Part shown: positions 60,779 through 64,000 of the stretch, in pieces | Numbering within the stretch: the first letter of the stretch is position 1 | How the letters are laid out: every line of letters starts with the position of its first letter | Origin: Singulisphaera sp045290345 | Lineage (GTDB): Bacteria; Planctomycetota; Planctomycetia; Isosphaerales; Isosphaeraceae | Direction: 5' to 3' | Length of the DNA: 64,000 nucleotides | NCBI RefSeq assembly: GCF_045290345.1 | Contig: NZ_CP155447.1 | Coordinates: forward strand, 9,486,001 to 9,550,000 | Translations under genes and position numbers: made by a program | Notes under the pieces: generated by a model | Database searches by the model: none | What the model saw: the letters and a program-made list of their open reading frames with translations, nothing else | What the model was told of the DNA's origin: nothing

Positions 60779-61435
60779 CTACTCGCCGGGTCGATCGAGA
60801 AACCCGGGCAGGCTCTCGAGGATAGTCTGAAGTCGAACCATGGCACGCACGTAACGATTGCTCGCCGCGGCTTTCGATAGGCCAAGGATCGCGGCGATCT
60901 CGCTGTTGCTCAGTTCCTCGAAATGGCGAAGCGCGATCATCTCACGGTCGATCTCGTCCATCCCATTGATGGCGGATTGGAGTTGAAGTTGTCGCTCTGC
61001 GCGAACCGCCGCCTGACTGGCTGAAGTGAACCGCCCGAGGAGCTGAGCGGCGAGCGAGACGGAACTAGCCTGGGGCAGTGCCCCCTTATACAAGGAGACC
61101 TCGCGTCCAGCATCACGCATGGCAGCGCCCAGATGGTGGCGATGAACCCGCATCAAACGCTGTCCGGCCAGCAACCGCAGCCACAGAAAGAATGGTAAGT
61201 CGGGCCGCGTAAAATACGAGGGAAGTTGCTCGGTAAGGTCGATGAAGGCGTCCTGGAGCACATCGGAAGGGTCGACGCGTCCTTGAAGCCGACGGTCCAG
61301 GCGCAGTCGGATCATCTGCCTCAATCGCTTCCGGTAGCGGTCGAATAGTTCGGTCACCGCTCCCTCGTCACCATCACCGGCACGACGCAGGAGTTCCTCG
61401 ATCTCAGGCGGTCCCGTCATCATTGCATTCCCCAT
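60779..61435 (-). CDS. ECF-type sigma factor (planctomycete family)
   Basis: 218 aa from ATG 61435 (61423 and 61420 are in-frame alternatives; a start at 61558 would add a basic, unlikely leader). Region 2: GAVTELFDRYRKRLRQMIRL, then RVDPSDVLQDAFIDLTEQLP. Region 4: GMDEIDREMIALRHFEELSN, SEIAAILGLSKAAASNRYVR. The spacing and the 'DPSDVLQDAF.....L' motif are those of the planctomycete-specific sigma-70 group seen beside protein kinases. The kinase gene begins about 205 bp downstream on the same strand. Confidence 0.92.
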   Translation of the reverse strand: MGNAMMTGPPEIEELLRRAGDGDEGAVTELFDRYRKRLRQMIRLRLDRRLQGRVDPSDVLQDAFIDLTEQLPSYFTRPDLPFFLWLRLLAGQRLMRVHRHHLGAAMRDAGREVSLYKGALPQASSVSLAAQLLGRFTSASQAAVRAERQLQLQSAINGMDEIDREMIALRHFEELSNSEIAAILGLSKAAASNRYVRAMVRLQTILESLPGFLDRPGE

Positions 61436-61681
61436 ACCCGGATACTTGCGCGGTCCAGGGGATCGTACACAGCCTGACTCCCTCTTTTTTTTTTCGTGAT
61501 GATCCGAGAGGGAACGGATCGGAGCGAATTCACCCAGCTTCGCCCGCTTCCGGGGCAAGCCAAAGGGGCAACACCGAGCGCTGTGACCGGCGGCGATCTC
61601 CGCACTTCAAATCGGCCACCAAGGCCGGTGACTCGCCCGTTCGGTCCCCATTCGGTTGGATCGCTTTCCTACTGAGTCGGT

Positions 61682-64000
61682 CTATTTCGCGCGCCTGGTC
61701 GCAACAGGGAGGCGCCAGAGACGTACGGAACCGTCCTCACTTCCCGAGAGCCCGAATTGGCCGTCCGGAGAGTAAGCGACCCCAGTCACCGTATTGTGGT
61801 GGCCGTCAAATTTCTCGAGTTCGGCCCCGGTGCCTGAGTCCCACAGGCGAATCGTGGTGTCCGGCCCCGGAGTGATCCGACCGTTCGCCTCGATCGTCCC
61901 ACCGCTACCTGAGAGGAGCCTCCGTCCGTCCGGGCTGTATGCAACGCTGTTGACCCAACTGGAATGGAGGTTCATTCGTAGGATCTCGCGGCCCGAGGCG
62001 AGGTCCCAGAGCCGGACCGAATTGTCCGGCCCGCTGATTAATTTCTTCCCATCCCAGACTCGGCCGCTCGCTGAGACCGCTTGCCTCGCGTTCGGGGAAA
62101 AGGCGAGCGCCCTGATGAAGCTACCGTGGGAGCCGAACCGACGAACCTCCCGACGGCGACGGACATCCCAGAGTCGGAGGTCCTTGTAATCGGCCAGGAG
62201 TGCGAACTTACCATCCGGCGAAAAGGCAACGGGGCCGCCTGGGGGGATCTTGCCGACCTCCTTACCAGTCGTCACATCCCAGAGCCGGGCCGTCGGGTCG
62301 GCGGAATTCCCGCTACCGCTGAGGATCTGGTAACCGCCGGGCGAAACGGCGACGTGGTTCACCCAGGAGGTATGTCCTGTGAACGCCTTGATCTCCTGAC
62401 CGGCCCCGAAGTCCCAGAGCTTGACAACGCCCTCCGGTCCGCTGGAAACCAGACGGTGACCGTCGCTGGAAAGGGCAAGGCACCAAACGTCTTCGCGGTG
62501 GCCTTCCAGCCGACGGGCTTCCGTTCCCGATTCCAGGTTCCAGACCCGGATCGTCCGGTCGCGCCCGCCACTGATGGCCTGCTTACCGTCCGGGGTGAAA
62601 CTCACGCACATGACGCCTCCCACGTGGCCAGTCAGGCGGCGGGCTTCGCCGGTTGGGACGTCCGAGAGCGGGCGCATCCCGGTTAATGATTCCGTTGGCT
62701 TCGCATCGGCTCGGCTCTCGTCAGTTGGGCGAACGACCTTGGAGGCAGACTCACTCTGTTTTGCGACAACCGGAGGAAGCGAAGCGGCCGCTCGATTCAA
62801 GGGCAGGACTCGGAGGTTGCGGTAGGCGACTCCTTGCTCGGTGTCCGTGACACAGATCATCCCGGCCCCGGACGGCCCGTTCTCAATATGATTGATCACT
62901 TCCCCGTTGAGAGTGACGGTCGTATTGCTTCCCAGGCAGACGACCTGGCATCGATTCCAGTCCCCGAACTTCTCCTCTGGGTTTCGGGCGGGCTTGACCA
63001 ACCGGTGAACATCGTCCAGGCGCTCCTCGACAAGCGGTTCCTTCAGGTTTGGGAGCGATTGGTCGAGAAGGAGTCCGCCGCAGATCCCCTCGCTCAGGCT
63101 GAGACTCAGGCGAGGGCTGTCCCCGCCATGTCGGAGTCGGATCCCAGACCAAGGCTGTGTCTTGTGCGATTTCAGTCGAAACTCGAAGCGCAGCACGAAG
63201 TCGGTGAACTGCTCTTCCATCCAGCAATTGCTCATACCGGTAAGTGGCCCGTCGAGCATACGTCCCGCGAAGATCGGCTTGAATTCGCTCTCAACGTAGT
63301 CGGTCGTTTGCGGCGGCTCCCATTTGGCCTGCTTGGCGGGGGAATTAGACCGAGGCAAGAGGGTTTGACCGGGAGCGGCTTGGGCTTCGGCCTTCTCGAC
63401 GACAAGATCGCTCGATCCTCCGGCCACGGGATGCGTCACAAGCGACCGTTGATTCTTGGCGACGTCCTCGGTTACCGCGGACTTAGCTAAACCCTCCGGG
63501 CGGCCTGACGACGCCCTCCAAAAGAGAACGGCGCAAGCGCACAGGGTGATGGCCGCCGCCACAATACCAATGGAGAACCAGGAGAGTCGCGGGCGACCGG
63601 GTTCATCGCGACCGTTGGCTTGGTCATCGGCTACCAGCCCTGATCGAGGTTCCGCACCTGTGACTGGCTTGGGACTGCCGAACACGACGGTGGCGCCGCC
63701 TGGCGGCGAGGTCTTCTCGCGAGGTCTGAGCGATTGTAGCTTGTCCGCGGTGCCTTGCAGGTCAAGGACAGCGGTGCCGCCCCGAGCCAACTGGCCGGAG
63801 CGGCTGGGGGGGATCACCGTCGAGGTGCCCGCCGCGAGGTCAAGCAACTTCCGGCAATTCGGGCAAGAAGCGTTGTGTCCGGGACGGCTCAGCTTCGCGA
63901 GCGCCTCGACCGTGACGGTCATCGTTTTCTCACACGACCCGCACTGGATCCGTGCGCGCCCGCGCTCCCCCTGCTCCAGCCCTGATTCTGCGACGATGGC
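61682..64000 (-). CDS. Zinc-ribbon / DUF1080 / WD40 membrane protein (5' end outside window)
   Basis: The frame is open past the window edge, so the true start is not visible; about 772 residues are. Upstream of the internal ATG at 63922 the frame gives RIQCGSCEKT, and after it ASCPNCRKLLDL, so four Cys form a zinc ribbon. Next come one membrane helix (WFSIGIVAAAITLCACAVLF), a DUF1080/3-keto-disaccharide-hydrolase-like beta-sandwich (KPIFAGRMLDGPLTGMSNCW to GVAYRNLRVLPL), and seven WD40 repeats (about the last 330 residues; SFTPDGKQAISGGRDRTIRV to WRLPVATRRAK). Zinc ribbon-TM-receptor-WD40 proteins of this kind are typical of planctomycetes; function unknown, probably a membrane-anchored scaffold or sensor. 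Confidence 0.9.
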   Translation of the reverse strand, partial: AIVAESGLEQGERGRARIQCGSCEKTMTVTVEALAKLSRPGHNASCPNCRKLLDLAAGTSTVIPPSRSGQLARGGTAVLDLQGTADKLQSLRPREKTSPPGGATVVFGSPKPVTGAEPRSGLVADDQANGRDEPGRPRLSWFSIGIVAAAITLCACAVLFWRASSGRPEGLAKSAVTEDVAKNQRSLVTHPVAGGSSDLVVEKAEAQAAPGQTLLPRSNSPAKQAKWEPPQTTDYVESEFKPIFAGRMLDGPLTGMSNCWMEEQFTDFVLRFEFRLKSHKTQPWSGIRLRHGGDSPRLSLSLSEGICGGLLLDQSLPNLKEPLVEERLDDVHRLVKPARNPEEKFGDWNRCQVVCLGSNTTVTLNGEVINHIENGPSGAGMICVTDTEQGVAYRNLRVLPLNRAAASLPPVVAKQSESASKVVRPTDESRADAKPTESLTGMRPLSDVPTGEARRLTGHVGGVMCVSFTPDGKQAISGGRDRTIRVWNLESGTEARRLEGHREDVWCLALSSDGHRLVSSGPEGVVKLWDFGAGQEIKAFTGHTSWVNHVAVSPGGYQILSGSGNSADPTARLWDVTTGKEVGKIPPGGPVAFSPDGKFALLADYKDLRLWDVRRRREVRRFGSHGSFIRALAFSPNARQAVSASGRVWDGKKLISGPDNSVRLWDLASGREILRMNLHSSWVNSVAYSPDGRRLLSGSGGTIEANGRITPGPDTTIRLWDSGTGAELEKFDGHHNTVTGVAYSPDGQFGLSGSEDGSVRLWRLPVATRRAK

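Noticed and set aside
1..64000. tRNA, rRNA, CRISPR array, prophage or complete IS element
   Set aside because: Looked for by eye: no tRNA cloverleaf with CCA-type ends, no rRNA segments, no regularly spaced direct repeats and no transposase or integrase motifs were recognised.

Overview
The window comes from a high-GC planctomycete, most plausibly a member or relative of the Isosphaeraceae (inference). Supporting marks are a cytochrome-c/WD40 protein followed by a Tat-exported DUF1501 protein, a DUF1559 protein with a prepilin-type N-terminus, a secreted protein with an 'LEDR' N-terminus, a PEP-CTERM protein, ECF sigma factors, a Ser/Thr kinase with TPR-like repeats, and a DUF1080-WD40 protein. 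No tRNA, rRNA, CRISPR array or complete insertion sequence was seen.

Layout. 1-4909: an operon of a secreted protein (5' end outside the window), a cytochrome c/WD40 protein and a DUF1501 protein. 4910-7956: a loosely packed accessory stretch with DUF1877 and DUF6869 proteins, a membrane protein and several decayed repeat copies. 8113-11285: an ABC-2 permease and dihydroorotase (pyrC), both on the minus strand. 11286-16633: a WD40 relic, a small lipoprotein, the DUF1559 protein with a textbook terminator, a 37-bp inverted repeat, a Cys/His-rich protein and an ECF sigma factor. 16634-30393: a PEP-CTERM metalloprotease, a frameshifted peptidoglycan-binding metalloprotease next to a HEAT-repeat protein, a frameshifted Gly/Met-rich exported protein, an S10 carboxypeptidase, an alpha/beta hydrolase and an M32 carboxypeptidase.

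30644-38698: a tightly coupled five-gene operon with overlapping starts and stops: a small unknown protein, a MoxR AAA+ ATPase, a second unknown protein, a vWA plus beta-propeller protein and a helical-repeat plus propeller protein. It matches the computationally described MoxR-vWA-beta-propeller ('bpX') ternary systems, proposed to act in biological conflict, and is the best candidate here for a poorly explored system.

39036-54636: an LRR protein and a type I phosphodiesterase, then a probable metal/xenobiotic efflux island. The island has a minus-strand RND pump (frameshifted) with its adaptor, a divergent OmpR-type regulator and histidine kinase, a small Cys-rich exported protein, a CusB-like adaptor with four tandem Cys/His motifs, and a CusA/CzcA-type pump. 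No outer-membrane channel gene is present. 55198-64000 (all minus): an EF-hand protein, an intradiol dioxygenase, a Gly-rich protein, a Ser/Thr kinase, an ECF sigma factor and a zinc-ribbon/DUF1080/WD40 protein that runs off the end.

Three genes (near 19860, 22922 and 43035) are each split by an apparent single-base indel while both halves remain well conserved in composition. Base-level assembly errors are at least as likely as true gene loss. All family assignments come from reading motifs and recalled family knowledge; no database search was run.
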